A stretch of 64,000 nucleotides of DNA from Dyadobacter fermentans DSM 18053 (GCF_000023125.1 NC_013037.1:6798501-6862500), one strand, 5' to 3'; numbered from the stretch's first letter, positions 1-8,744 are shown. The notes: generated from the letters alone by a model not told the origin. Numbers and translations are program-made.

Positions 1-393
1 CATCAGTTTTACAGCGTCCTCATGGCGGGAACCGGTGGCAGTTCCAACAGCCGGGTGCGGACATTCGGGGCGGGTTTTGGAAAAGAGTTTTTCCCATTTA
101 AAAAGACCGGCTTCTTTGTCGAAATCCTCAGTCAGAACCTCTACCAGGGCGACTGGGACGCCATGTCTTCGGTATACCGGCTGCAAATCGCGGCTACTTA
201 CAAACTGGCAAAGCGCTTCCTGATTTTCGCCGGGCCTGCCTACACGATCTACGATCACGCCGGAGCTGAGCCTAAGAAAGGTTATAAGTCGTTTCCAGTG
301 GCCGGTTATCCCAAAATCGGCCTTGGAAGCGAAAAAGTAACGTCCTGGATTGGCTGGCAGGCAGGGATTAGCTGGCGATACGGGAGATTATAA
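1..393 (+). CDS. C-terminal part of a probable outer-membrane beta-barrel protein (5' end outside window)
   Basis: An open frame runs from the first base to a TAA at 391-393, so the gene starts upstream of the window. The visible 130 residues alternate aromatic and polar residues in strand-like stretches (FFVEILSQNLYQG, YRLQIAATYKL, FLIFAGPAYTIYDH) and end in WIGWQAGISWRYGRL. This looks like the closing strands of a small outer-membrane barrel. The family cannot be named from this piece. It is followed by a clear hairpin terminator shared with the convergent operon on the other strand. Confidence 0.6.
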   Translation, partial: HQFYSVLMAGTGGSSNSRVRTFGAGFGKEFFPFKKTGFFVEILSQNLYQGDWDAMSSVYRLQIAATYKLAKRFLIFAGPAYTIYDHAGAEPKKGYKSFPVAGYPKIGLGSEKVTSWIGWQAGISWRYGRL

Positions 394-410
394 AGTTTGG
401 TAAAATGCGA

Positions 411-446
411 AAAGAGGATGCCTCACACGAGACATCCTCTTTTTTT
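411..446. terminator. Bidirectional rho-independent terminator between convergent genes
   Basis: A perfect 10-bp stem, AAAGAGGATG (411-420) with CATCCTCTTT (433-442), closes a 12-nt loop. It is followed by a T-run on the plus strand and preceded by A-rich sequence that gives a short U-run on the minus strand. It lies between the stop of the partial gene (393) and the stop of the minus-strand surface operon (466), so it can serve both. Confidence 0.8.
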
Positions 447-465
447 ACTGATAGTGAATAACTTA

Positions 466-1215
466 TCACAGCTTTCTCACAGACCAAACGATACCGTTCG
501 TAGTGCCTGTACCTCCCAGATTCACGTTTACAGTAAGCCCATTCGCTACGTATTGAAGATCCAGTACATCGCCGGCACTCAACGGAAGGTCTCCCGCGAC
601 CACAACCGTACCGCTTCCCAGGATAACCCGCAATGTAAGTACCAGTGCTACGTTAACGTTCAGGATCGGAAAAAGTCCTGATAATGTTTCAGCACTGTTA
701 ACCCGCAATGCTACTCTGGGGTTAACGCCGGCTCCTAAACTCACCGTCAACGCCGCAAGTGTGGAATAGTTAACAGTCGCAGATACACGGTACCTACCGG
801 TGGTTGGCACTGTGTAAGTACCGGCTGCGCTATTAAAGCCCGTTCCGTCAGCATATAGCTCATTGTATCCGGAAATAGTGCTGTTTCCCGTCACGGATAG
901 CGAAGCCAAAGTAGCGGAAAAACCGGCAGGTGCCGAGGATACACCGTACATGAATGGCTGCCAGGTAACACCGTCGAAATAGTAGAAGCCGGCTGCGCCA
1001 TTGGTTTGATAAACGAGCAAACCCGTTGCGGGAGCGGCAATGCCTGTACGTTCGGTATCGGTCATACGCGGCACTAATAGACCTTTAGATGTTGATTGAA
1101 CATCCAATTGGGCGCTGGCTTCGGGGCTGGTTGTTCCTACACCCACCTGCGCTTTCGCGGTAACCGAGAAAAGCAAAAGCAGACCTGCCAGTAAGGATAG
1201 ATATCTTTTTTTCAT
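466..1215 (-). CDS. Secreted tail-fibre/C1q-like surface protein
   Basis: A 249-residue protein with a signal peptide (about residues 1-22, cut after AKA). The opening QVGVGTTSPEASAQLDVQS is typical of Bacteroidota tail-fibre-like surface proteins. Next comes a conserved middle block ([28 protein letters not shown], then FYYFDGVTWQPF) that is also present in the neighbouring BclB-like gene. The C-terminal ~130 residues (FSATLASLSV...YTVPTTGRYRVSATVNY...LPLSAGDVLDLQYV) have the strand pattern of a C1q/TNF-like jelly roll. It is probably a trimeric surface or matrix protein. It is the last gene of a three-gene operon, 33 bp after the BclB-like gene. The ligand is unknown. Confidence 0.7.
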   Translation of the reverse strand: MKKRYLSLLAGLLLLFSVTAKAQVGVGTTSPEASAQLDVQSTSKGLLVPRMTDTERTGIAAPATGLLVYQTNGAAGFYYFDGVTWQPFMYGVSSAPAGFSATLASLSVTGNSTISGYNELYADGTGFNSAAGTYTVPTTGRYRVSATVNYSTLAALTVSLGAGVNPRVALRVNSAETLSGLFPILNVNVALVLTLRVILGSGTVVVAGDLPLSAGDVLDLQYVANGLTVNVNLGGTGTTNGIVWSVRKL

Positions 1216-1248
1216 TTTAGTAGAGATTTAATGTTGTCAATAGTTCAG

Positions 1249-2076
1249 CTAGTTAATACCAACACCCGCACTCGCATAGCCGGCGATGGTTGATGCGATA
1301 AAGGAGCCAGGAGCCGATGCCGAATAGACCAGTAGCAACCGGGTGCCTGCGGTAACAGGTATGCTAAGGCCTGACGTCACGCCGGAGCTCACAGTACCGA
1401 TTGCGATTATGCCCGTCAACGCCGGCGCCAGTGTTACGATGGCTCCCGGAACAGGTGTGAATGTATTACTGTTTGCAGGCGCGGAGTAAAGCTGGGCCTG
1501 AATGGTCGCTGCGGCTCCTATGAGGGACAATGCTACCGTGTTGCTGAAAAAGCCGGACATGGATGTAATGGTCCCATCGCGCGGTACCGAGAATGCCATG
1601 TTCGCAAGCAAAGTAGCGTCAATCGCGCCGCCAACCAGGGACACGTCCGTAGCGCTATTGCCGAATCCTACCACTGATGCTGTTCCCACGAGCCCACCGA
1701 GAAGGACGGTCATCACAACCGGCGTACCAGATGCGTAGGGGATAATGGTCGGATTTGCAACAGCCGGAGCGGTTTTTAATGGAACCCATTCAGAACCGGT
1801 GTAATACCAGAAGCCTGCATCGCCGTTGGTTTGATAAACCAGCAAGCCGGTAGCTGGGCTGGCAATACCTGCACGTTCGGTGTCGAGCATTCGCGGAATC
1901 AGGAGCCCCTTGTTAGTGGATTCAATATCCAGCTGGGCGCTGGTATTGGGGGTGGTGGTCCCGATCCCGACCTGTGCGTTGGCCGTGAATGCAAACAATG
2001 CGAGAAATGCAAACAATAGTGTGCCCTTCAGTTTCAGCCCGGAGAGACGAACGTTGAAAATAGATTTTCTTCTCAT
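1249..2076 (-). CDS. BclB-like (exosporium-glycoprotein-type) C-terminal domain surface protein
   Basis: A 275-residue secreted protein. The signal peptide covers about residues 1-34 and ends AFTANA. The same [17 protein letters not shown] and [28 protein letters not shown] modules as its downstream neighbour follow. From about residue 110 the sequence ([64 protein letters not shown], ending YASAGVGIN) closely matches the C-terminal domain I recall from Bacillus BclB exosporium glycoproteins. There is no collagen-like GXX stretch. It is probably displayed outside the cell; the function of the domain in this phylum is not known to me. It lies 12 bp after the T9SS-sorted gene. Confidence 0.7.
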   Translation of the reverse strand: MRRKSIFNVRLSGLKLKGTLLFAFLALFAFTANAQVGIGTTTPNTSAQLDIESTNKGLLIPRMLDTERAGIASPATGLLVYQTNGDAGFWYYTGSEWVPLKTAPAVANPTIIPYASGTPVVMTVLLGGLVGTASVVGFGNSATDVSLVGGAIDATLLANMAFSVPRDGTITSMSGFFSNTVALSLIGAAATIQAQLYSAPANSNTFTPVPGAIVTLAPALTGIIAIGTVSSGVTSGLSIPVTAGTRLLLVYSASAPGSFIASTIAGYASAGVGIN

Positions 2077-2088
2077 GAGCGTGCGGCG

Positions 2089-3063
2089 CTATTGTTTAAT
2101 GACTTTAATAACCTGGGTCTTGCCGCTGGCCGTCTCAACCTTCACCAGATAGGTGCCCGCCGGATAGTTTTTCAAACTAACCTCCTGGCCTGGTTGTGGT
2201 TTCGACAATTCCAGAAACTGGCGACCGGTCAAATCGGTCATTTTTACGCTTGCGAGCACTTCTTTGGAGCCGATCGTAATCTTGTCAACCGCAGGGTTCG
2301 GGTAGGCGCTGATCAGCCCGCCGGACGCCAGCCGGATCGACTGGATTTTACTGTAAGCAAAGCTGCCGTCGGTATCCACCATTCTCAGCCGGTAATACTG
2401 CATTCCAAACCGTTCCATCTTGTCGTCGAACGAGTAGTCCTTTTTGGAATTGCTCGTGTTTGCGGCATTCACAGTGCCCAGTACGCTCCATTTTTTCGCG
2501 TCCTCACTTTGCAGAATCTCGAAGAAATCACTGTTTTTCTCTTCGGAAGTCTGCCACGACAGTACGGTCGAATTTTCAACCCGTCTCACCTGGAAGTCTA
2601 CAAGCGTAACAGGCAATGCACCTTCCTGGCCGGCAGTGACGGACGTAAAGTTCGTCGGGCTGCCCAGCGTGTTCGAGATGTAGTGCGAGCCGGTTAGCAC
2701 GGTACTACCGCTGGTGGTCACGAAATCTTCGTTGCCATATGCCAGCTGCAATGTGGTTTCACTGTTACCGTTCAACTCACTTGCCCGGTAGAAGAACCCA
2801 ACAGTGCCCGCAAAGTCAAACGGCGTACTGAAGCTGTACACGCGTGCAATCCCCGGCGGAGTTCCGGGTATAGGCGTGGAAGTGATGGATAGTGTCTGCG
2901 ATGTAAGCGTAAAGTCGGAGCTCGGCAACAAGGTCAGGCTGTCAATAAAGACTTGTGTGCCCGACTCAATGTGAAAACCGCTAGCTCCGGCAGTGAATTG
3001 CGCGTGTGCAGCCGTAGTAGAAAGTAGTGCCAATTGGCAGAACAGCAGATAACGTTTCATCAT
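2089..3063 (-). CDS. T9SS type A sorting domain-containing secreted protein
   Basis: The frame opens at 3135, but the sensible start is MMKRYLLFCQLALLS at 3063 (or the next ATG, 3060). This gives about 325 residues with a signal peptide cut near AHAQ. The middle contains a fibronectin/immunoglobulin-like segment (LVDFQVRRVENSTVLSWQTSEEKNSDFFEI, YYRLRMVDTDGSFAYSKI) common just ahead of type IX sorting domains. The last ~75 residues (AYPNPAVDKITI, VKMTDLTGRQF, YPAGTYLVKVETASGKTQVIKVIKQ) are a classic type A signal for export and surface attachment. It is the first gene of a three-gene surface operon with a good promoter match 40-70 bp upstream. The N-terminal passenger is not recognised. Confidence 0.75.
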   Translation of the reverse strand: MMKRYLLFCQLALLSTTAAHAQFTAGASGFHIESGTQVFIDSLTLLPSSDFTLTSQTLSITSTPIPGTPPGIARVYSFSTPFDFAGTVGFFYRASELNGNSETTLQLAYGNEDFVTTSGSTVLTGSHYISNTLGSPTNFTSVTAGQEGALPVTLVDFQVRRVENSTVLSWQTSEEKNSDFFEILQSEDAKKWSVLGTVNAANTSNSKKDYSFDDKMERFGMQYYRLRMVDTDGSFAYSKIQSIRLASGGLISAYPNPAVDKITIGSKEVLASVKMTDLTGRQFLELSKPQPGQEVSLKNYPAGTYLVKVETASGKTQVIKVIKQ

Positions 3064-3365
3064 AATGAATTTGGTTTGGTAATAAAGGAATGTACAATCC
3101 GTATAAATGTATATAAATATTTTAAGACCCGGCAAATTTTAGTAAAATTATTTCTATAAAAATCTGCTCCCAAAGAAACATGGCTTGTAGATATACATTG
3201 TAAATGATGATTAATACTAGTTTTATAAATAATTTATTCTACAAAAATTAGGGTAAAGCGCATTCCGGTTGTCGGTTCAATGCATACAGACACCGGCAGG
3301 GATTGAAGGCCTGCAATCGCAACTGGTGGTGTATGCATTTCAACAATCCTATTAAATGCATTACC
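3064..3365. other. Divergent intergenic region of about 300 bp
   Basis: An AT-rich region separates the T9SS operon (minus) from the LA_2272-type gene (plus). It holds the minus-strand promoter match at 3104-3136. Short frames reading through it have no signal peptide or recognisable motif, and I call no gene here. No clear promoter was found for the plus-strand gene. Confidence 0.5.
3104..3136 (-). promoter_or_regulatory. Bacteroidota -33/-7 promoter for the surface operon
   Basis: On the minus strand TTTG (3136-3133) is followed after 21 bp by TACATTTA (3111-3104). This matches the Bacteroidota consensus TTTG-N19-21-TAnnTTTG at all but the last base. The predicted start point lies about 35 bp before the ATG at 3063. 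Confidence 0.45.
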
Positions 3366-4481
3366 ATGAAAAATTTGCTTTTCAATCCTTTCCGGATTTG
3401 CTTCATCATCCTATTAATGTCCGGCACGTCATTGCCGTCCATCGCGCAGAGTGATAGTTCTTCGAGAATTCACGTAGGGTTTATATATCCGATCAGTTCG
3501 AATGGTAAACAGGCTGCTTCCATTACCAACCGGTTTTCTCTGCATGTGATCGCCGGTCTTTCGAAAGCTGAAACAGGCGCGTCCATTTCCAGCATAGCGA
3601 ACATTGTAAAGCAGGATGCGGCGGGCGCGCAGATTGCCGGTGCGGCGAACGTGATCGGCGGATCGGCCAGCGGCACCCAAATGGCCGGCGTGGCCAACGT
3701 GATTGGTGGCGGGGCCAAAGGCGCGCAGCTGGCGGGCTTTGGCAATATCATCGGCGGCGAAGCGCAGGGCGCTCAGATAGCCGGCGTGATCAATCTGTCC
3801 GAATCTTCGGGTGCGGCACAGGTGGCCGGCTTTGCGAACATCACCAAAAAACATGCAAAAGGCTTGCAGCTCGCCGGCTTCTTCAACCGGGGCGAGGAGG
3901 TGAATGCCCAGATGGCCGGTTTTGCCAACGTCGCCAAAAAAGTGAAAGGCATTCAGCTGGCGGGGCTCATCAACATCGCCGACAGCAGCGACTATCCGAT
4001 CGCGATTTTTAACTTCATCAAAAATGGCGAGAAATCGGTAGCCCTTACCTTCGACGAAACCATGACCGGCGTCGTTTCCTTCCGCTCGGGCGGCCACGTG
4101 CTCTACGGGATTGCGGGTATCGGATATAATTTTAAAGACAATGCAAAAGCCATGTACGCCGCGGAAGGTGGCTTGGGTGCGCATATCCCGCTCAGCAGCA
4201 AGGCCCTCGGCGGACGCCTCCGCCTGAACCTGGAAGCGGTCAGCCATACGCTCACCGATTTCGACGGCGGACATTATAATAAGAATTCACTCCGCGTGTT
4301 ACCGGCGCTCAAATGGGGCAACCACTTCGAGGCTTTCGCCGGGCCCACGCTCAACTACGTGTCCTACGACCGCGAGGATAACTACGATTTTATTAAAAAG
4401 TACATCTGGAAGAACAACAGCTCCGACGACTTCCAGGGCTTGTTCGTAGGCTTTAACGTAGGCGTGCAGTACGTATTCTAA
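3366..4481 (+). CDS. LA_2272-type surface-repeat protein
   Basis: The frame opens at 3303. The start taken is MKNLLFNPFRICFIILLMSG at 3366, which gives a signal peptide cut after SIAQ and a 371-residue protein. Residues about 70-210 hold eight or nine copies of a 14-17 residue repeat with consensus GxQxAGxxN (GAQIAGAANVIG, GTQMAGVANVIG, GAQLAGFGNIIG, GLQLAGFFN, GIQLAGLINIA). This is the pattern annotated as LA_2272 surface repeat. The C-terminal half (GHVLYGIAGIGYNF, FEAFAGPTLNYVSYD, GLFVGFNVGVQYVF) looks like an outer-membrane barrel ending in an aromatic residue. Its TAA overlaps the ATG of the acyltransferase gene (TAATG), so the two are translationally coupled. Function unknown. Confidence 0.7.
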   Translation: MKNLLFNPFRICFIILLMSGTSLPSIAQSDSSSRIHVGFIYPISSNGKQAASITNRFSLHVIAGLSKAETGASISSIANIVKQDAAGAQIAGAANVIGGSASGTQMAGVANVIGGGAKGAQLAGFGNIIGGEAQGAQIAGVINLSESSGAAQVAGFANITKKHAKGLQLAGFFNRGEEVNAQMAGFANVAKKVKGIQLAGLINIADSSDYPIAIFNFIKNGEKSVALTFDETMTGVVSFRSGGHVLYGIAGIGYNFKDNAKAMYAAEGGLGAHIPLSSKALGGRLRLNLEAVSHTLTDFDGGHYNKNSLRVLPALKWGNHFEAFAGPTLNYVSYDREDNYDFIKKYIWKNNSSDDFQGLFVGFNVGVQYVF

Positions 4482-5350
4482 TGCATACGCTTCGATCCAG
4501 GCTGGCCCTATGGGGCTGGCGCTCGCTGGCAAACCTGATTTTTTGGGTGCTGCTCAAACTATGGCCCTACCGGCGCAACCTCGTGCTGGTGAATATGGCC
4601 CGCTGCTTCCCGACGCGCTCCGAAAAGGAGATCAGGCAAATGGTAACCGCCTATTTCCGCCACCTGGCCGACCTCGTCGTGGAGCCGTTCATGATCCGGA
4701 AAATGCCTCATGGCGGTCTCGGACGGTTTGTTCATTACGAAAACACGGCGCTTATCGACCGGTTGATCGGCGAGAAGAAGAGCATTGTGCTGATGGCTTC
4801 GCATTATGGTAGTTGGGAATACCTGTTGTCGCTTCCACTCCAGACCGCTTGCGACGTGCTGGCGGCCTACTCGCCGGTGTCGAACAAATGGCTCAATGCC
4901 TGGCTGCTGAAATTGCGCGGCCGGTTCGGGGTGACGATGATCCCAAAGTCGGAATGGTACCGGCGGACGCTGGGCTGGAATGCGGAGTCGTCGGCGATTT
5001 TTGTGACCATTGCCGACCAGCGCCCACCGGAATCAGGCAAATACTACCTTGATTTCATGAACCGCAAAACGTTTATTCAGTCGGGTGCGGCGCGCATTGC
5101 CGTGCAGCGCGATTGCGCGGTGGTGTATCTCGATGTGACGAAGACGGAGCGCAACACGTATCATTTCCGGTTCCGGCTCATTACGGCGGAAGCGCGGCAG
5201 CTGGGTGAGGCCGGTATTATGGAACATTATTATAAGGCACTGGAAAACACCATTGAACGCCAGCCGGAGCTCTGGCTGTGGTCGCACAACCGCTGGAAGT
5301 TCCATTCGAGGCAGGGCCAGAAGCCGGTGAACGCATTAAAATTGTTGTAA
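4481..5350 (+). CDS. Lysophospholipid/lipid A-type acyltransferase (LpxL/HtrB family)
   Basis: A 289-residue protein with an N-terminal membrane anchor (about residues 12-30, WRSLANLIFWVLLKLWP). The HX4E catalytic motif of the family is visible as HYGSWE at His108/Glu113. A YSPVSN motif and a basic region follow, as in late lipid A acyltransferases. Known members transfer an acyl chain from acyl-ACP to a lipid A precursor or other lipid at the inner membrane. Bacteroidota carry several paralogues, so the acceptor cannot be assigned. It is coupled by a 1-bp overlap to the LA_2272-type gene, suggesting an envelope role. Confidence 0.8.
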   Translation: MHTLRSRLALWGWRSLANLIFWVLLKLWPYRRNLVLVNMARCFPTRSEKEIRQMVTAYFRHLADLVVEPFMIRKMPHGGLGRFVHYENTALIDRLIGEKKSIVLMASHYGSWEYLLSLPLQTACDVLAAYSPVSNKWLNAWLLKLRGRFGVTMIPKSEWYRRTLGWNAESSAIFVTIADQRPPESGKYYLDFMNRKTFIQSGAARIAVQRDCAVVYLDVTKTERNTYHFRFRLITAEARQLGEAGIMEHYYKALENTIERQPELWLWSHNRWKFHSRQGQKPVNALKLL

Positions 5351-5506
5351 TATTCAGCAAAGGGTAGGTCTTTTCCCCAAATTTGGATCCAGGTAGAGTT
5401 ATAGTAAGTTATTGGTAGTTAGTGTTTTGTGCAAAAATGTTTTGAAAAGGAACCATAATTTTACCATGCGGCGGTCAAACCAATTTATTTACTAAAACAA
5501 AGCATT

Positions 5507-5992
5507 ATGAGAAAATTAGCATTCATGGGTGTGTTGGTGATCGCCGGGATGATGGCAGCGTGTAACGACGACGACGAGACGACAGACCCAACCCCCGTGT
5601 TGCCCGAGCTGAAAGTGTCCGCATCACTTTCCGGTGCTAACCAGGTGCCCGCTAATCCATCAACAGCTACCGGTTCAGTAGATGGTACATTGGATCAGGA
5701 ATCACGGATTTTGAGTATCAATATCCTTTATAGCGATTCCACGGCCTCCGATTCCGCCGCAGTGGATTCGGCTTTTACCCCCACCGCCTGGTACATTTCC
5801 AAAGCATCGGCCGATTCGACCGGCTCGCTGGTAATCGACCTTGGCAACGATTTCAAAACTCCCTTCGCATTTAAAGACACTTTGACGGAAGCGCAAGTGG
5901 CCGATCTTAAAGCCGGCTTGTACTACGTGAATATCGAAACGGCCCGGTTCCCGCAAGGAGAGATCCGCGGCCAGCTCAAAACAACTGAGTGA
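5507..5992 (+). CDS. CHRD domain-containing lipoprotein
   Basis: 161 residues. The lipoprotein signal ends in MMAAC (Cys19) and is followed by an acidic linker. One CHRD domain follows (LSGANQVPANPSTATGSVDGTLDQ, ending YYVNIETARFPQGEIRGQL), with the characteristic closing GEIRGQL. CHRD proteins are extracytoplasmic and of unclear role; the domain was first named from chordin. The gene stands alone, with a 156-bp gap upstream and a convergent gene downstream. Confidence 0.8.
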   Translation: MRKLAFMGVLVIAGMMAACNDDDETTDPTPVLPELKVSASLSGANQVPANPSTATGSVDGTLDQESRILSINILYSDSTASDSAAVDSAFTPTAWYISKASADSTGSLVIDLGNDFKTPFAFKDTLTEAQVADLKAGLYYVNIETARFPQGEIRGQLKTTE

Positions 5993-6025
5993 CCCATTAA
6001 TGGAGGTGCCTGAGGGCACGAAATA

Positions 6026-6060
6026 GAAAGAGCGGCTCCGCAAGGACGCCGCACTTCTTT
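6026..6060. terminator. Weak hairpin between convergent genes
   Basis: GCGGC (6032-6036) pairs with GCCGC (6048-6052), with extra A-T and G-C pairs outside one mismatch, and TTCTTTTA follows. It lies between the CHRD gene stop and the alaS stop. The stem is short, so it is only a likely terminator. Confidence 0.4.
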
Positions 6061-6083
6061 TATGAGTGTATTAGTAATGCTGC

Positions 6084-8744
6084 TTAGAACAAGCCTTTCG
6101 CTTTTTCGAGCGCCACATCCAGTCCGCTGGCATCCGAGCCGCCGGCTGTGGCGAAGAAAGGCTGCCCGCCACCGCCGCCGCGGATTTCCCTCGCGAGGTC
6201 TTTCACGATCTTTCCTGCATTAAGGCCGGTTTCGGCAACGATATTCTCGGCAATGAATACCGAAAGTTGCGGTTTGCCGCCGATTTCAGCGCCGAAAACG
6301 GCGATCAGGTTCTCCACCTGGTCGCGCAGCTCGTAGGAGAGCTGTTTCAGCGAATCTGCCGACGGGACGTCCACTTTCTGCACGATCAGGTTGAAGGTGC
6401 TATGGGTTTCCATATTCTCAACCAGCGTGGTTTTCAATGCCTGGATCTTCTCGTTTTCCAACGCGGAGATCTTTTTCTGCAATGCCGAACGCTCTTCGAT
6501 CAGGTTTTCGACGGCTTTGATAAGATCGGTCGGGCCTTTGAGCAGGTCTTTGATTTTGTTCAGAGTTTCCTCCTGCTGGCGCATCAGTTCCAATGCTTTT
6601 TCTCCGGTCACAGCCTCCACGCGGCGAACACCAGCTGACACCGAACCTTCGGAAATGAATTTAAACACACCGATCTCCCCGGTAGAAGGCACGTGTGTCC
6701 CCCCGCAAAGCTCGAAAGAGAACTTCGGATCGAAGATGATCAGGCGCACAAAATCGCCGTATTTTTCACCGAAAGTCGCGGTAGCGCCCGCATCCAGCGC
6801 CTGCTGAATGGGCACGTTCCTTCTTTCTTCCAATGCAATATTCTCGCGGATCTTCTCATTCACGCGGTCTTCGATCTTTCTGAGTTCCTCGTCGGTCACC
6901 TTAGAGAAATGCGCAAAGTCGAAACGGAGTACTTCATCATTTAAATAGGAACCTTTCTGGCTCACATGCGTACCCAGCACCTCGCGCATAGACGAGAGCA
7001 TGAGGTGCGTAGCCGTGTGGTTCGATTTGATTTTGTTGCGGCGCTCCACATTGATTTGAGCAGTCACAATGCCCGCGCCGGACAATGCCTCATCGAGGTT
7101 CTTGTCTCGCGAAATATGTACAAAAAGGTCGTTCTCCTTTTTTGTATCTACAATACTAATGCTCCTTGCTCCATCCTCCTTACTCCCTGAATTCAATAGC
7201 AATGCTCCGGTATCTCCAACCTGTCCGCCCATTTCAGCATAAAAAGGCGTGCGGTCGAGCACGATATGGTACTCCTCGCCAGCCTTGGTTTTCACCTTGC
7301 GGTATTTCACAATATGGCTGTGGGTTTCTTCAAAATCATAGCCCAGGAATTCCACGCCATCGGATTCGCGTAGCTCGATCCAGTCGGTAGCTTCTTTGGC
7401 GGCATCCTGGCGGGAGCGTTTTTTCTGCTCTGCCAATGCATCCTGGTAACCGGCTTCGTCAATCCGGAAATTCTTTTCACGGGCGATCAACGCGGTAAGG
7501 TCCACCGGGAAGCCGAAGGTATCGCTCAGTTCGAAAACCTCGTCGCCGGGGATCGTGTTGAGGCCAGTTTCTTTCAGTCCGCCGATAATGCTGTCCAGCC
7601 TTTTTAAACCCGATTCCAGCGTGCGCAAGAAGCTTTTTTCCTCTTCCAGGATCACGCGCGTTACAAATTCTTCCTGGTCTTTCAGCTCCGTAAACACATC
7701 CTTGAACTGCTCAGCCAGTACCGGCACCAGCTTGTGGAAGAATGGCTCCTGAAAGCCCAGGTAGGAGTAGCCATACCGCACCGCGCGGCGGAGAATGCGG
7801 CGGATCACATAGCCCGCTTTCACATTGGAAGGCAACTGACCATCCGTGATCGCGAACGACACGGCCCGAATGTGATCGGAGATGACGCGCATCGCGATGT
7901 CGGCAAACGGCTCGTCATTCTGCCCGTATTTCTTGCCCGAAAGCGTTTCAAGTACATTAATAGTGTTTTGGAAAACGTCGGTGTCATAGTTCGATGTTTT
8001 TTGCTGGATGGCCATGCAAAGGCGCTCAAAGCCCATTCCGGTATCAACGTGCGTCGACGGGAGGGGGATCAGCGAGCCGTCGGCCTTGCGCTCAAACTGC
8101 ATGAATACCAGGTTCCATATCTCCACCACCTGCGGATGGTCGTTGTTCACGAGCGATTTGCCCGAAACTTCCGCCACCTCGGCCGGCGAGCGCAAATCTA
8201 TATGGATTTCGGAGCAGGGGCCGCACGGACCGGTATCGCCCATTTCCCAGAAATTGTCCTTCTTATTGCCCAGGATAATGCGTTCTTCGCCTACAATGCC
8301 TTTCCAAAGATCCCACGCTTCCTGGTCGAACGGCACGCCGTCGGCCTCATTCCCTTCGAATACAGACACGTACAGCCGGTCTTTCGGAAGTTTGTAAACG
8401 TCCGTCAGCAGTTCCCACGCCCAGGCAATCGCTTCTTTTTTGAAATAATCACCAAACGACCAGTTGCCGAGCATTTCGAACATGGTGTGGTGATAGGTGT
8501 CAAAACCAACATCTTCGAGGTCATTATGCTTTCCCGAAACGCGCAGGCATTTCTGTGTATCCGCGATCCTGCGCGACGGCGGGGTGCCGTTGCCGAGGAA
8601 AAAGTCCTTGAACTGCGCCATTCCGGAGTTGTTGAACATCAGAGTGGGGTCGTTCTTGGCTACCAGCGGCGCCGAGGGTACAATTAAATGCTCTTTACTG
8701 CGGAAAAAATCAAGAAAAGCCTGACGTATTTGATGCGAGGTCAT
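6084..8744 (-). CDS. alaS: Alanyl-tRNA synthetase
   Basis: It charges tRNA-Ala with alanine in the cytoplasm. The open frame reaches 8852, but the conserved start is MTSHQIRQAFLDFFRSKEH at 8744, giving 886 residues, a normal length. The class II catalytic core is at the N-terminus (RSKEHLIVPSAPLV, MFNNSGMAQFKDFF, GMGFERL). The editing-domain zinc ligands are visible as HTATH (His576, His580) and CGGTH (Cys680, His684). The glycine-rich C-terminal C-Ala segment (REIRGGGGGQPFFATAGG) is present. An odd insertion of about ten residues (near 519-528, SGSKEDGARS) just after GGQVGDTG is encoded by a heptanucleotide tandem repeat; see findings. Confidence 0.97.
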   Translation of the reverse strand: MTSHQIRQAFLDFFRSKEHLIVPSAPLVAKNDPTLMFNNSGMAQFKDFFLGNGTPPSRRIADTQKCLRVSGKHNDLEDVGFDTYHHTMFEMLGNWSFGDYFKKEAIAWAWELLTDVYKLPKDRLYVSVFEGNEADGVPFDQEAWDLWKGIVGEERIILGNKKDNFWEMGDTGPCGPCSEIHIDLRSPAEVAEVSGKSLVNNDHPQVVEIWNLVFMQFERKADGSLIPLPSTHVDTGMGFERLCMAIQQKTSNYDTDVFQNTINVLETLSGKKYGQNDEPFADIAMRVISDHIRAVSFAITDGQLPSNVKAGYVIRRILRRAVRYGYSYLGFQEPFFHKLVPVLAEQFKDVFTELKDQEEFVTRVILEEEKSFLRTLESGLKRLDSIIGGLKETGLNTIPGDEVFELSDTFGFPVDLTALIAREKNFRIDEAGYQDALAEQKKRSRQDAAKEATDWIELRESDGVEFLGYDFEETHSHIVKYRKVKTKAGEEYHIVLDRTPFYAEMGGQVGDTGALLLNSGSKEDGARSISIVDTKKENDLFVHISRDKNLDEALSGAGIVTAQINVERRNKIKSNHTATHLMLSSMREVLGTHVSQKGSYLNDEVLRFDFAHFSKVTDEELRKIEDRVNEKIRENIALEERRNVPIQQALDAGATATFGEKYGDFVRLIIFDPKFSFELCGGTHVPSTGEIGVFKFISEGSVSAGVRRVEAVTGEKALELMRQQEETLNKIKDLLKGPTDLIKAVENLIEERSALQKKISALENEKIQALKTTLVENMETHSTFNLIVQKVDVPSADSLKQLSYELRDQVENLIAVFGAEIGGKPQLSVFIAENIVAETGLNAGKIVKDLAREIRGGGGGQPFFATAGGSDASGLDVALEKAKGLF
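7162..7189. repeat. Four-unit heptanucleotide tandem repeat inside alaS
   Basis: On the plus strand the heptamers CTCCTTG, CTCCATC, CTCCTTA and CTCCCTG follow each other without gaps. They share the pattern CTCCNTN, with the last unit CTCCCTG. At 28 bp the array is not a multiple of three, but the gene frame is intact, so any insertion must include flanking bases. It encodes the unusual segment after GGQVGDTG in the synthetase. Confidence 0.65.

Noticed and set aside
3429..4274. 281-residue open frame on the minus strand with repeat-like His/Gly content
   Set aside because: Its repeats are only the reverse reading of the GxQxAGxxN repeats of the real plus-strand gene.
7734..8687. 317-residue open frame on the plus strand
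   Set aside because: It lies fully opposite alaS and shows no domain or signal; it is a shadow of a GC-rich coding region.
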